Shown: one piece after another, positions 1 through 13,559 of the stretch
Position numbering within the stretch: the stretch's first letter is position 1
How the letters are laid out: every line of letters begins with the position of its first letter
NCBI GenBank assembly: GCA_036971475.1
Contig: JBAIZL010000376.1
Location: 8,059,501-8,123,500 of the forward strand
Origin: Prosapia bicincta
Lineage: Eukaryota > Arthropoda > Insecta > Hemiptera > Cercopidae
Length of the DNA: 64,000 bases
Reading direction: 5' to 3'
Position numbers and translations under genes: made by a program
Notes under the pieces: generated by a model
Database searches by the model: none
The model's input: the letters and a program-made list of their open reading frames with translations, nothing else
What the model was told of the DNA's origin: nothing

Positions 1-450
1 ACAAACATTAAGTACTTTCTTCTTACATTAAAATTAGCAAACAGAGCTTTATAAACTTAATAAATTCAGAATAATTTTAAATTCATTATTATAAAATAAT
101 AATCTGTTTTTTTCCATAATAACGGCCCAGGAGGAAGAGTAATTAACACTGTTATTATTAAACTTTATTGTAATAAAAATCTAAAGCCTGAAGTGTCCAC
201 CTTTTTAGTAATTGTAATGTTAGTTAGGCAATCAATCTTGTCAATAAATAGTATTCAGGTAATTTTGTATATTGTGTAATAATTAAATGTCAATAATAAG
301 TGCAAGTGATGTTAAATTTGCTATTAGTGTTAATTACTTAGAAACCTGAAGGTGGGACCATAGAAGGTAAGGTAAATAAATATATAACCTAAAGGAAAAA
401 TTGTAATATTTTAAATAACTTTGTTATAATATATATAGTACCAACTGATT
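1..450 (+). repeat. Dispersed repeat A, copy 1 (partial)
   Basis: This stretch is a diverged direct copy of 9158-9603. Both begin with ACAAACA(T/A)TAAGTACTTT, share the blocks AAACTTTATTGTAATAA, CTAAAGCCT and AATCAATCTTGTCA in the same order, and end in a short TA-rich run. The left edge is cut by the window start, so the full length is unknown. No coding potential is seen. It is probably a fragment of an old mobile element, but no terminal structure is visible. Confidence 0.75.
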
Positions 451-2224
451 GCCTATACACTTCAAAATATATTCACGTAGTTGTATTAAAATTTGTAATT
501 GCAAATGGTTTACATTATTTATCTGTTTATACAAGGACCGTATAGGAATATGTAAAATTAATATATACACTGCAAATTAACAATTTCACCTATTCAATAG
601 TGATATTCACTTCTTACATTTGAATCTCAAAATTATTGTGTATAGAGCTAGATAACGCAAAGAGCATAATCGTCTTCTTCTATCACTCACATGTCACAGA
701 TATACACACATATACACATAAATATACTCATTGAAAATGGCTTTTTTATGTATGCTAAAAGAATATAAAACCCAAAAGAATATTTAGTAGTTGAAATAAT
801 CAAATGATTCTCATACTATAATTGTTCTACTTAATTACATTTCAATAGAGATTAACTACTGCTAATAATTTTTTTTGGAATGTCCATCATGTTCACGAGA
901 AAAGGTCCATATCCACCCTCTACAAGCAATAAAGCATTTTCAAAACATGTATCGGTTTTGGCTCCTCTTAGTTCAGAAAATGAGTTTTGACAGCTTTCGA
1001 CTAATAATAATATATTGCTTGTCTAAGAGAAGAAAGAAGAAACATCTCGTGTTGAAATAAAAACGTCTTTGTGCCCAGCGATATGTGGGTTTGAGTATGA
1101 AATGGATTTATCGTTCCTGCACGATGAGGTTTATTGCCGACAGTGACTGATGCGTTGGCCCTGATATTCTGCTCAAATTATTGCTCAGAGTATTTACTCT
1201 TCAACTAGTATTTTTTTTTCAAAATCCTAATCCAAATTGAAAACGCCTTTTTACTTTTTAACACTTTTAGTAAGTAAAACACAGCAAATGAGGTTAATTT
1301 TGTCAATAGGTTTAATTGGTTTAGGAAAAATAAAATGATAAATACTCCACCTTTAAGATATTTATTTTATAAAAATGTATATATAATATAACTACAGTAT
1401 AGCTAATCTATTGACTATATAGCATTTAAAAGTGAAGTTTTAAATGATTATTTATGCTGTTAATGAATTTATAGACAAATAAACAGTAATAATATGAAAG
1501 TATTGATATAATAAATAAATCGAAATGCAGTTTGGAACATAAATTAAAATCCCGTAGAGAAATTTAAAGTAATTTTTGGGATTTTATAAAAATTTTAAAT
1601 TGAAGAAAAATTTTAAAATAAATTTGGTGAATTTAAACTATTAGCCTAGAAAGGATAAAATTTTGTTCTTAAGGTAAATATAAAATATCCTAAATGTTTG
1701 AAAAAGAAATAAAATAAGAAGAAGGGGATATAAAAATTATATGTTTACTAAATAAGTTATACAAGGTCTATGTAGATATATACAGATATTACAGGTTAAA
1801 GAAATGTTACATGATTAAGTAGAGTTTTAGAAATATAAAAATAATTACAATCTGTGCTGTAATATCTATTAAATTTATAATAAATAAAAACCGAAGTTTT
1901 TTACTAACCTACAACATTACAGTGATTATATTTATTTAAACAAATTTCTTACACAATCCTAAACCAAAACGGTCAGTTAGTCATAATACGGCTTCAAATG
2001 AACTAATTTCCCGGGAACGTATATCGAAAGGGTCAAATCTCAGAGAGTAAGGTTTATAAATAAAGTTCAATGAATGGTTCTCTGGCAGATTTTGGCTAGC
2101 CTTGACCGAAGTTGAGTCATTAGGCTGGTCTGTTGCAGCGTGTGAATTTATACACACCTAATATTTAAATAAATCATTTAAAACTACTACGAAAGTTATC
2201 ACTTTTTACATATACAAATTTTTA
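451..2224. other. AT-rich intergenic stretch
   Basis: No gene, RNA or repeat that I can defend is seen here. The 61-codon frame at 875-1060 has no recognisable motif and simple AT-driven composition, so it is not called. Confidence 0.6.
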
Positions 2225-2700
2225 CATTTATTTATTGATGCCAGAATACTAAGCCGATTGTTGTACCGTTGCTAAGCAAATACGACAAATTTAAATGTAA
2301 ACCGTGTGGAACAAGGTTCATTGCGAGGAGCTTCTCAAATTGTACGTATTTAAAACTTTTACGCATCTTAAATAATAAGTCAAAAATAGATACAAAATGA
2401 TTGTGGCTTGATTTTGATAGACCAATTTTGATAGACATTATCTCGTTTGTACGAGCTTGTAACTTTATATATTTGTCAGACTACCCCTGCTTGGTCAATG
2501 ATCGCCGAACTACGCAGGTAATTTCTGTAGCTGGGCTTGTGCTTTTTACTGGGATTTGAAGCTGTGGCTTGAACCGGCATTTTCGACTTCTCAGGTCGGG
2601 ATATACTCGAGGGCTTATCATGGCCTTTTCTCCCTAAAATCATTCTAACTAGTTTCTCAAATTTGCATGAAGATATAATAGGTAAAAAAGGGATAATGGA
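2225..2700 (+). repeat. Dispersed repeat B, copy at 2.2 kb
   Basis: The block contains the ordered family-B landmarks: GTTGCTAAGCAAATACGACA, then CTCGTTTGTACGAG, CAGACTACCCCTGCTTGGTC, CTGTAGCTGGGCTTG and a GTGGCTTGA segment. The same landmarks recur in the same order at 4.7-5.06 and 14.64-15.26 kb, and in reverse orientation at 33.06-33.40 and 60.17-60.50 kb. Open frames inside it are not conserved between copies, so it is treated as a non-coding interspersed repeat. Confidence 0.7.
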
Positions 2701-4689
2701 AAACATTTTTTTAAAATAATCTCATGCTATAATTAAATAACCGAAAATGAACTTTATTAAATGACAAAGCGAGGATAGAATCTTTTCCCGTAATTGTTGA
2801 AGTAATTTTTTATTCTTATATCGACAACGTTTAGCTTCATATTACTATATCCTAGTCTAAAAAAAGAAGTATTCTAGAAATACTGTTTCCAATATAAAAA
2901 AATTGATAAGCGATTTTGATTTTTCATTTACATAACCCTATATAATATTGATAACCTTAATTTTACAATACAGAACATTATGATACAACACAAAAGTGAC
3001 TAAATAAATCCAAAAACATAAAAAAACGAACAAAAAGTATTTAAATTATACGTGGAGTTATAAATAGAAAACCTTATTTCTATTATGTTTAAAGCTATAA
3101 TACAGATATGTATACGTGTTTTATAATTTATCAACTTCGTTTTTGATGTTAATACCATTTTGTTGTTTGTTGATACAATTTCGAAATTAATCTTCTTCCT
3201 CCTATATGACGTTTTATTACCAAGTTTTATACATTTTTAAAAATTGAATTTATAACAAATATTTTGATGTTCTCAAGGAAAAGATGAAAGGAAGAGTGTT
3301 TACCCTTAATATTGCTTTTGTGTTCACAAAACCTGTTAATTTAAACATGCTTATATAAATCAACACATGTCTCTTGGTCCTGCTCACATAAGGGGCGCCA
3401 CAATCCCGATACTATTCTTTCTACATTGTAACCACCCGGTTCCTAACGACATTTTAGGTTATTCAAAAACCAGGTTAACTGTTTTCTGTGAACAGCTACT
3501 GCTTTTTTAAAGTGAGTCAGGTGGTGGTTGACGTTTGTCCCCTTTAAACTTTCATGGGTAAAATTTATAATAGCTAAAAACGTGGCACATGGAAGTTTTT
3601 TTGAGGCTCTTAAATATTAGGAATAACTTGTAAAATCAATAGGCTATATCTTTTTACTGTTATATGCATCCTTTGAAATGTCATAACGTTACGGCAAACT
3701 AGTTTAAGATATGAAAAAACTATCATTTTTTAACAAAATTGATTTTCGCCCATTATCTCAATGTTAAATATGAATTTAAAAAAACTTACAATATATGCTT
3801 ACATGAGGAACAATAAAAATGTAAATTCACGCAATTCATATTTAAATTCATTTCCTGAAAACGTCTCATTCACTTTCACCTATCTCTATTTATTCAATTT
3901 TCATCGGGACAGTTGGCACACTTCATTGGGGCGGAATGAAGCAAATGAAACAATTTCAAATGGCACAGCTTTTACTGGAATCGGAATGTTCCTAATAATT
4001 TTAATTATATAGAACCTATTCGTCATCTAATGACTATTGAAGGATAGATCTATTGGCAGCAGTAAGTTGAAATATTTTGTTTAAATAATCTCAATTACTT
4101 GGTAAAAGACTAATACATAGTGTACTCATTGAAATAAATAATGTGGCTAAGTGCCTGTGGTAACCGAATTTAAATTATATTGTATGAAAATACATTTCAT
4201 ACATTTTAAAAGACAATTATAGTAGGCCTACAATTTGATGTAGTCGAGTAACGGAGCATAAATGTCGATTATGCCTAGATTCGTGAAAACTCATTATGGC
4301 ATGATGGGTAAAAAAAATATTATGAAGGTTCTTGCTCTAATAGACTACTAATCTAATATCAGAAAATAAAACTATTTCAGAGACAAAGAATAAGGTATGA
4401 TCATATACGTAATCGTTTGGCCAAAAATTACCCTTTCGTTTTCTTAGTGATGCCCTAATAAATTATTCGTATCTGTAGGCCAGTATGTGAATTTCGATTC
4501 CGAAAGAAAACCAGGGACTAAATCTTTTATTACTGTCCTTAACACCTCTTATCTTGCTCCAAGTTTTTGGAATTAAAATCGTCACGAGTAGAAATTTTTC
4601 CCCGTCTGTTTGGAAGATTTCCTTGTAAGCAGATGTGTTTTAAGTTGCGTTTAGAAGGACCCTTAACTGCTCATTCTATCAGTTATTTA
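2701..4689. other. AT-rich intergenic stretch
   Basis: No defensible gene is seen. An 83-codon frame at 3761-4012 on the plus strand has low-complexity Asn/Ser/Phe-rich composition and no motif. Confidence 0.55.
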
Positions 4690-5060
4690 TTTAAAATTAG
4701 GATATTACTTACATTCATGCAACAACACTAAAACAATTGTTAAAATGTTGCTAAGCAAATGAAAAATTAGATTGAAACAGTGTGGCAATGAATTCATTGG
4801 ATGTTGCTTCTCAAAGTAATGAGTAATTAATTACATCTTAAAATAACATGAATAAATAAGTTATACTATTGGACCGACTACCCACTTTACCTCGTTTGCA
4901 CGAGACAAGAAACCTTAGATATCGGTCAGACTACACCTGCTTGGTCAATGGTCACCACAGTGCTCGGTTTAGTTCTGTAGCTAGGCTTGGACTTATTACA
5001 TGAGCAATGGTTTTAGGTCTGCTTAAGTCTCCGGTTCAATTTGCTAGGACCAGTTTAGGG
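4690..5060 (+). repeat. Dispersed repeat B, copy at 4.7 kb
   Basis: It begins with a GCAACAACACTAAAACAATT start followed by TGTTGCTAAGCAAATG, then TTTACCTCGTTTGCACGAGA, CTGCTTGGTCAATGGTC, TCTGTAGCTAGGCTTGGAC and GGTCTGCTTAAGTCTCCGGT. The last two blocks are shared with the 14.64-15.26 kb copy. It is homologous to the 2.2-kb copy but diverged. Confidence 0.75.
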
Positions 5061-5246
5061 GCACTAGAGTAGTCGATTAAAAATCTCTACTAGCATGTTC
5101 AAAAACGTGTCGTTGTTATATTCATCTGTAAGTTTCAACTGATTATAATACGGTTTTCCAATCTGTTTAATATTTTTAATCTCTGGCCTATTTGGTTTTA
5201 CAAATATTTATATTTGTAAATAATATTAATATTATATTTACATATT

Positions 5247-5251
<5 letters not shown>

Positions 5252-5291
<40 letters not shown>
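5252..5291. repeat. (TA)n microsatellite
   Basis: About 20 uninterrupted TA dinucleotides are present. Confidence 0.95.
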
Positions 5292-5296
<5 letters not shown>

Positions 5297-6277
5297 ATTA
5301 TTGAATAGGTTTTTATCTGATATTATTGGATGATAAAAACTAAATTGAATTTGAAGCTAAATTATAATACTTTTTTATCTACTGAATATTGCAATCATCC
5401 AAGTGCAAGCTGTGGACAACGGCGAATCCGACAAGAGATGCGATTAGATCAAATATGTGATGGAGGAAAGTGTACATTATAATAGGCCTAAGAGATATTT
5501 CTTTGAAACAAGAAACGTTGCAAAAGGGTTTGGGCTGAGGAATTCATAATATATATAAACAATACACCTCATACAAAAAAAATGTTATAGTAGAGTTACA
5601 AATTAGCGTATTCGAATAGCAGGACTTAAAAATCAAATAGGGCTAGATTCATAGTAATGCATGGTGATAGGTAAACTTGTAATGATAAAAAGGTCTTGTA
5701 ATAGAATACCATAATCAAGTAACAGAAAATTCACTTTATTCGATGACAAACAAAATGATATAATATATTCTGTAGTCGTTTTAAGTAGCGTTTTCATATA
5801 CCGATTACCTTTAACCTTATGAAAGTAGAAAGATTACTTTTTAGATAATCTAAAAGTAACAAATATGTAAAAAATTACAATTTATTCATTGCCAAATAAA
5901 TGATTTGTCATTTGTAATTGGCATTTGAAACAACCCTTTATAACATAGATTCCTTTAACATTAGCGGTGAGAAGGAAAACTATATAAATAAAATAATCAA
6001 TGCTCTTATTTACTGTCGAACATACACTTGTAATTGCTTTTTACAGAAATACTCAAATGAATGTGAACTAGTTTAGATTAAGTAGGTTATTTAATATGTT
6101 GTTATACCATATAATTATATTAATCCACGAAGGTATAGATGTGTGTGTTGTTTTAGAATCTGTAGTATATTTGGGACTATACAGCAAGATGTATTTAAAA
6201 AATAAAATGTTCTTGCCCTTTTTGTGTTGTAAAGCTTGAGGTTTTTCTATAATTACACTTTTGGTATTACCTTAGTT
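5292..6277. other. AT-rich intergenic stretch
   Basis: No gene or clear repeat is recognised. Confidence 0.5.
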
Positions 6278-6551
6278 TAAAACCACTACTTACTGACATT
6301 TTTCAACTAATGCTTTTCTCACTAACTCAACGCATTATTCAATGCTGTGAGTCACGGAAGAAACTGCTTTTATCCTGAGTTGTATGATTTAACTTTTATG
6401 TGTGCATATTTTGGTATATTTCCAATACACCACTGACTCACACCATAAGACACTTAAACAACAGTGCTGTCCGTGACTCACGATATTGAATAATGCACCG
6501 ACCTAGTGCGAAACGCGTCTGCTGAAAAATATCGGTAAGCAGTGGTTTTTA
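6278..6551. repeat. Imperfect inverted repeat (foldback or MITE-like)
   Basis: The left arm (6278-6358) and right arm (6470-6551) are reverse complements with scattered mismatches. They share AAACCACT(A/G)CTTAC on the outside, GCATTATTCAAT in the middle and GTGAGTCACGGA on the inside, around a loop of about 111 bases. The right arm carries GCAC...GTGCGAAACGCG, resembling the stem-GAAAC motif also seen near 22.34 kb. It may be a foldback element or a remnant of paired retroelement ends; no target-site duplication was found. Confidence 0.7.
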
Positions 6552-9157
6552 TTCCAAGTTAATGCAAAAAATATAAAATATTCGTACCCTATTTTTGTGT
6601 GATTCCTCTATTATTTAATTTTTATTTGCCTTTTGTAGTTGTGACATTTCACTTTAGTTACAGCCTTAGTAGATGCTTATAAGCCTAATTGTTTCATCCA
6701 CTGACTTCTCCTCAAATTGCAAGGGGTCTAATAGTGAGCCAATTGGTCGTCTATAGCTAGAAAATCTCATTATTGTTTACTTTCCGCAGCTGGTAGTCTA
6801 TCGTATATTAGTGAGAATATATGAATTTGGTAATTTCTTTGAGTGAGTAGAGTCAGGGTAACCGAAATAGGACTTACAAATTACGCTGTAAGAGTAAGGT
6901 TTCTACGGTTGAGGCTCTCACGACTATTAAAATGGATTTTTGCCAGGCTAAAAGAAACTTAATTAGGAAACGTAACCATCTCTAATGTTGTATTAATATT
7001 GTAGCATATGTAAATATTTAGGGAGTATACTAGCTTGCATATTCGTATTATATTAGGCCTGATTTAAAATTTATTATTGGTCGCGATAAACATCGATATA
7101 AATAAAGGGTTTGCAATTTTAAAATTTTGGATTATATTGACATTATAAAGCGTTACACCGTTTTTTTTTTGTATATTAAGAGAATTATTAAATGACTATT
7201 ATTTGTTTTTCCAAACACAAATACTGTATATAGATAAAATAATAATATTACTTTAAAAAATAATTGAAAACTTAATTTATCACTCAAGAGAAATAAAATG
7301 ACATTATTGTAGATACAGATACAAATTGCTATATTCCTGTTTTTTTATTAACAGTATATTGCAAATATGCTGTCTGTAAATATTGTTCCCTTTTGATGTA
7401 TATTGAAATATTTATTTTTTCTATTACTACTCAGTCCACAACAATCAGAGGTGGCGATGCACTTTGTCCGTATAAGGCTTTTATTATGAAAATAGTTTAC
7501 AAACGATATTGAATATTGATTGGTTTTAGTTCTAATGCTTCCTAAATTTTTCAGGAATAATACTGCTACGCCCTTGACTAGGTTCATATGAACCTGCTCT
7601 TACTCCACAATAGCGAATTCATGGACGGAAAGATTTAATTCTTCCTAAATTAAATATACTTTGTTTGTTGGTATTTTAAAATATTTCGAGATCGAATCCA
7701 GAACTACTTTAACGACAATTATTTGCTCGATTTCAAAGCTTTTGAACCGATACATTTTTTTAATACCCTGATCTATATTTTATTTTCTGATTATCTTATA
7801 CAAACGGTAAATGTATAGTACAACTGCAACTGTTAATATATTGCTTTAGCAACAATATACTTAATTTGTATAACCCTAGTAGAGAATTATCTATGGTTAA
7901 ATTCTGCTATGATCAAGGTACTGCGGAGGCAGACCTGATCGTATGTTTCTTTAGCATGTAAAAAGATGTCGGTTGGCATTAAACTGTAATTCTTAGATAA
8001 TCGAGATGCAATTTTGTACGTTTTTTATAACACAGCGCAAAACGTTATACTGCACCACAATATAGCTAACCAAGTATCCCTTGAGTATTAATTAGCTTTT
8101 TCAATATTGTTAAGTAATGCGTGAAGCAATCCTCTACAGGATTGCAAGTGATTTGTATGTTCACCTTGTACCTGGCAGCAATGCAAATTGTTGTATCAAA
8201 ATAGAGGGAGTTCAGTCTACTGTCACAAGTTGTCTAATTTAGGATAACATTTCTTCATATTTTAACCAATCTATAACAATAAGATAAGCCTATATTGTAA
8301 CTATATTTCAATGTTGTATAATATAGTGACGTCTTTTACAAATTAACCGTCGGTAAAAAACATTTTATGATTTTAAAGTTATTTTCGTCTTATATCCTTC
8401 AAGACTATCCTCATCGCCCGGAATATTGATACGCTATGAAACCAAATATATCAGTCATTTTATAGAATGTAGCTAATAGCATGATAGTTTAGTAAAGAAT
8501 ACTTTATAACATACAGTATTAATTTAACAAAAAAGAGAAGATACAGGTAAGTAAGTACAGAAAATAAATTCTTATATACTATATCCTAAATTATATATAT
8601 TATAACATAACGTTTGAGGCTAAATAAAAAATTCAGCTTATATCCAAAAAGAAAATTAGTAGATAGAAATATTAAGCCAAACGACAAAGACAGTTCCTAA
8701 AATATAAGGACCAGATTAACCATTGTGCAGTAGTCATAAAGTGCTGGGGAATATTTTACAAAAGAAGGGATCAACTATTTTAAGAGAGGATTTTCCAAAT
8801 TACCTGGGTTATAATAATGTAACGTTGCGGTAAGGTCTTTGAAGATGGTTATGGGATTAACCAGATTAACAGAAAATAAATGAGGGGGGAGATATGACAC
8901 GGGGTTATAAAAGGAAGTGATTGAGGAGTCTAGGAGGAACGTCAAAAAATGGCAAATAAATTGGGGGGGTTACCAAGCGTCAGTAATGTGAATTAGGGTT
9001 AAAATTTGTTATTAAAATTAAAGGAAAGGTAATTTTTGTATTTGTATAATTTAAAAGTTAAAAGTGCAAAGTAAATCAATTAATAAGGAATTAGGAAAAT
9101 TAGGTGAATTATGGGAAAGTGCAGCGAAGCATTACGGTCAAGACCCAAGAAATCGAC
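6552..9157. other. AT-rich intergenic stretch
   Basis: No gene is recognised. The 79-codon minus frame at 7348-7587 lacks any motif. The G-rich piece around 8880-8970 (AGGGGGGAG, TTGGGGGGGTTACC) is only a composition change. Confidence 0.5.
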
Positions 9158-9603
9158 AAACAATAAGTACTTTTTTATTTTTTATATTGCATTTAGCCAA
9201 CAGAACTTTAAAAACAGTAAATTCAAAACAATTTTAAATTCTTTAGCATAAAATAATAATTTAGTTTTTTTCACCATTTTCTAATTTATGAAAAAGACCC
9301 ATAATAACGACCCCAGAGAAAAAAAAATAAACATTATCATTTTAAACTTTATTGTAATAACCTAAAGCCTCAAGAGTCCACCTTTGTTTTGTTGTAATTG
9401 TAATATTAATTAAGGAATCAATCTTGTCACTAAGTAGTATTAGGTTAAATGGGTATAATGTTTGTTAATCAAGTGTCAAGAATAAATGCAATTTATGTTA
9501 AAACTGATATTGGTGTTTATTAATTAGAATTCTTAAGGTGAGACAAAAGAGCGTTAAAGTAATATTTTAAAATAACTTAGGTTATTATATATATATATAT
9601 ATA
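9158..9603 (+). repeat. Dispersed repeat A, copy 2
   Basis: A direct-orientation homologue of positions 1-450, diverged by many substitutions and small indels but collinear. It ends at the AT/GA microsatellite. Confidence 0.75.
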
Positions 9604-9624
9604 GACAGAGAGAGAGAGAGAGAG
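9585..9624. repeat. Compound (AT)n-(GA)n microsatellite
   Basis: About nine AT units run to 9603, and after a CA interruption about ten GA/AG units run to 9624. Confidence 0.95.
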
Positions 9625-10494
9625 TGCTAAAACCAATTATCTATTGTTAGTCTTGATATCCGATATAAAATTGCTCAATTTGTTCCTTTATATTAGAATG
9701 TAAAATTATTTTTAAAAAGTGTACAATATTTTTGATCGAGGTTTTAGATAAACATATATAGTTGTTCGTTAAAAGAAAAATTACTTCTGGTACAGTGTAA
9801 TATGGTTTTTTATAAATATATTTACTCGTTTGGTTTACAATTTTCCATTGCTACCATATGTTCGGGCTCAGGAGCGCGTGTCCAGGTTATTGGGGGTTGT
9901 TTGGATTGCAGAATTAAGGGGCAATCTCTCCTGCTCAAGTTCACGTCTCTATTTTGAATATTTTGTACTTAGTTAAATTCTAAAGTCATCCTCAGTTAGG
10001 TAGATTAAGGTGAAGTTTCACTACCTGGGCAGAGCTAATCATGGGTATTGAAAACCGGAGGAGATTTCTAAAGTATTCACTACGCCCAAACATTTCTGGG
10101 AAAACGGTCGCTTTAAAAGTGATACACGATCACATTCTTTCCTGAGGTGGTGTCTCACAAAATAGCAGCATTTATTTTTGTGGTATTCTACTACATACTA
10201 AAACAAAATTAAATTATGTTTGTAAAACGAATAGACTTTTCTGTTTCTTGCTTGAGAAAGTCGTTAGTACGAGCAACATCGGATTCTAATGAAGGTATTT
10301 TCCTCATGAAAGCAGCTTTTCCGATGGTTTATCCATAATGATACATAGCTTGGTGTTACCCGAATGAGATAAAACGAGATGAATGACTGAAAATACGATT
10401 TAATTTATTTACCATAAGAGATATGGTATTATTGAATAATCTTCAGGCTGAAATTTCCATAAAAATCAAAAGATATATTCATTATATATATATG

Positions 10495-10500
<6 letters not shown>
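9625..10500. other. Intergenic stretch with a less AT-rich patch
   Basis: The patch 9850-10160 is richer in G and C than its surroundings, but I found no open frame or motif in it. It could be an old element fragment. Confidence 0.4.

Positions 10501-10542
<42 letters not shown>
10501..10542. repeat. (TA)n microsatellite
   Basis: About 21 uninterrupted TA units follow a shorter interrupted TA stretch from 10483. Confidence 0.95.
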
Positions 10543-10544
<2 letters not shown>

Positions 10545-12479
10545 CACCTAAATTGAATTATTGTATATCTACCTCAGATTTAGCATTACAAGATTAGTGA
10601 AATGTTTTTAAATGGAAATGAACAAGAATAATTGCAAAATAAAACTAATAAGTAGGAATTTAGGAAAATACGTTACGGGAATTTTCAACGTAAATTACTC
10701 AATGAATTCGAATGACGAAATGATATGTTCATCGTATTGTTTAATGGCGTCTCATTACTTGAACAAAGACTAATCGATATTATTAGAGGTATATGCGCAT
10801 CGCAAATTGTCTGAAAAAAATATGCAATCTTGCCGACATAATTAGTGGCAAGAAAACATAATAGATCATACGCATACAACTCCATACGTTTTGAAGTTGG
10901 GGCCGTATTGAAGGTTTCTGTTTGCTAATTCATCAAATCTATTCCAAACATTTAAGTAAAAATCGACTTTATGACTGATTTGTTACCCATGAATACTCAT
11001 AGCGAACCATAGAGTCTTATATCGAAACCAAAATTAAATGAGTTAACTGTTCTTTTTTGGAAAAGATCACGCAATATCAGATCTTGTCCAATAAGAAATA
11101 AGTGGTTCCTTATTTTTCGTTCGTATATACAGATTGTCATATTCAGCATGTTAAATACGAGTCCAAGTACGAAGTTCTGCGCCAACTTCAACATTTTGTA
11201 GGTAATAAGCTTACGATCAATTAATTATGTTTTAGATATTTAAATATTTTTTTTTAGTTTCTACGGTTTTGTAGGATGTTCTTTTTTGAAATTTTATATT
11301 TAATACTATTACAATTGTTTAAATGTTGCTAAGCAAATTCTGATTATAGAGTGAGCAAGTCAGTTTAATGAAAGATGTTTTATTTGTTAAATATTTATGC
11401 GTTCATAGGTGATTACTTTTGGATCTCTTATGAACCACATTTTATGATAATTTAAATGTTTTGAAGAAGGAGAAGATGCATTATAACACTTATATATTTC
11501 CTATGTGATCTTTAAATTTCTGTAAATATGTGTCACGATTTGCGATTAGGTCAAATAACTAACCCAAGATGTTAAGTATGTAAAAATACTCTTTCACACC
11601 ACACGTATACTTTTTATTTTCATAAGTTAAAGTGTCCGATTTCAGATCAAGTCTCCGATTTTTTGAATGAGCTCTTAAAATAAAAATTAGTAATAGTTGC
11701 TTAAAATATACATAATTTATATCTTGTACGCAAATAACATTATCGTGTAAAACAATTACACACAATCTATTAACTAAGTGAAGGATATTACTATATGGCG
11801 TAGTGTTTGAATATTTATGTTTAAATAATAGTGATTCTCTGTAGCGATCACTAATTTATAGCCATCTCGCTGAAAGGCTCAATGTTTCAAAAGGTCTTGT
11901 TTCAACCGGATTCAAAATATAAAGCTACAATGTACACTACATAGAATTACGGATGAAAATCCTAATAGGCATAGGCCTATAGTTTAACGTAGCCGAATAA
12001 CAGTGCTTAGATAGTTTAGGCCTAGATTTGTAAATTTGTATGATGATATGTAATCTAATATGTTAATGATATAACAGAAAATATACTTCATTAAATAGAA
12101 AAAAATAAAGATAGGGTCTTTTGATGTATCTTGCTAACCTAGCGATTATCTTTAGCTTTATTTTTGAAACTTTATGCTAATCTAAAAGAAACAAGAAACC
12201 GAAGAATTAGCGCTTATTACTTGAAAAAAAGTGATAGTGCTCTTTAAATTTGTCTTTGAGAACAACTTTTATAATAATTCTATTTTACTCTTCTTTCATT
12301 CCTATTAGTGCCGATAAAGAGAAATAAATAAATAGTCGGATTTTTTTGAGCCAGTCTTTATTCCAAATATTCCTATGTAGGTTTGTGTACGCTTAAAAAT
12401 ATCAAATGCTTATACATGGATTGCGCTTAAATTTTAACACTTCATGCAATCCGCTTCAAAGATGAATTTTGTGTTCTTT
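10543..12479. other. AT-rich intergenic stretch with a partial repeat B
   Basis: Around 11310-11400 there is a short piece of repeat family B (TTTAAATGTTGCTAAGCAAA), without the downstream landmarks. The small minus-strand frames at 10685-10885, 10997-11194 and 11559-11765 show no motif and are not called. Confidence 0.5.
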
Positions 12480-13014
12480 TTGCGTCAGTAACGAACCTGT
12501 GATCGCGATGAAACAGCTTTACCAACAAAAAACCATCTGCGCTTACGAGGAGAATATTCGACATTCAAACTCAAATCACAGCTACAAGTGAAAAATCACC
12601 TGTACATTTTTTAATAACCCAAAGAAACGTATCCACTCGCATCTCACACAGATTACTATACTACCTAAATTAAATATTCAGTTTAAACGAGGTACATTTT
12701 GAGTGATCATCTCGTGATATGCTGCGCCGTAAGTCATATCGTAGGTAGTGGTTATTTGGGAATTTCATGAGTCACCCAAACTGTGAATGCTCCATCTGGA
12801 GTTACAACACCAGTGACCTCCAATCAAATGTCCAATTGTTCACTCCAGCATTTCTAAAACATTACGCGAGCACACAGGCGTTTATGATCGCATTATGCAA
12901 TTGATAGATGCAGAAGTTAGGGGAAATTCTTCTTCTTTGATGCGCCAGGATAAAATGAGAGACATGTCTCATCAGATTGATTCTGGCAACGTTTTGATCA
13001 AAAAACGGACATAG
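12480..13014 (+). other. Coding-like patch, unrecognised
   Basis: Base composition is nearer to balanced than in neighbouring DNA. From about 12840 a plus-strand frame stays open for roughly 58 codons to a TAG at 13012-13014 and reads like real protein, including KTLREHTGVYDRIMQLIDAE and an SSLMRQDKMRDM segment rich in Arg, Asp and Met. There is no clear start and no family I recognise. Upstream (12500-12600) other frames also look protein-like but carry stops. It could be the last exon of a decayed gene or a transposon fragment. This is inference only. Confidence 0.3.
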
Positions 13015-13559
13015 CCTTAGGTCTGCATTGCTTTAGCCTCTGTAGTATTGCAAAATAATACTTATATGAAACGTATGCTTGTTGTTTTGTCCATAGTTTC
13101 TCATCCAAGTAATAACAATGTGCCACAGCAAAGCGTAGCAGGGTACTGATAGTATTAATCAAACATAATTTAAAATGAAACGAATAGTTTAATAGGATTA
13201 AATTTGTTGTAATGAAATTGGATTTATAACATGTAGAACATAGCAACAACACAAATTAAGCAACAAATTAACTTACCTACTACAAACATCACGTAGTCTA
13301 CATCACAGAAACAATGAGGCTTTATCATCAATGAGGTTATGAACTTATATAGAAAAACCTTAGGGATTGAACCCTTTGTTTAAGGTAAATAATGGTTATT
13401 TAAATGTTAATGCAGTTAAATCATAAATACAAAAACTTTTCAACTAGGTCGCAAAGTCTTAAGAGCAAACTATTACAACCCTAAATCAAACAGTTTTGTA
13501 GAAGTACTTTAACACAATACTGACTTTATGCATTTTACTATCTAATATTACTTCCTTAC

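Noticed and set aside
5020..5045. B-box-like GGTTCAATTTGC, considered as a tRNA gene or SINE head
   Set aside because: There is no matching A box at the right distance and no cloverleaf; kept only as a note for repeat family B.
7348..7587. 79-codon minus-strand frame near AT-rich DNA
   Set aside because: No motif, no conservation in another copy, and codon use follows the AT bias.
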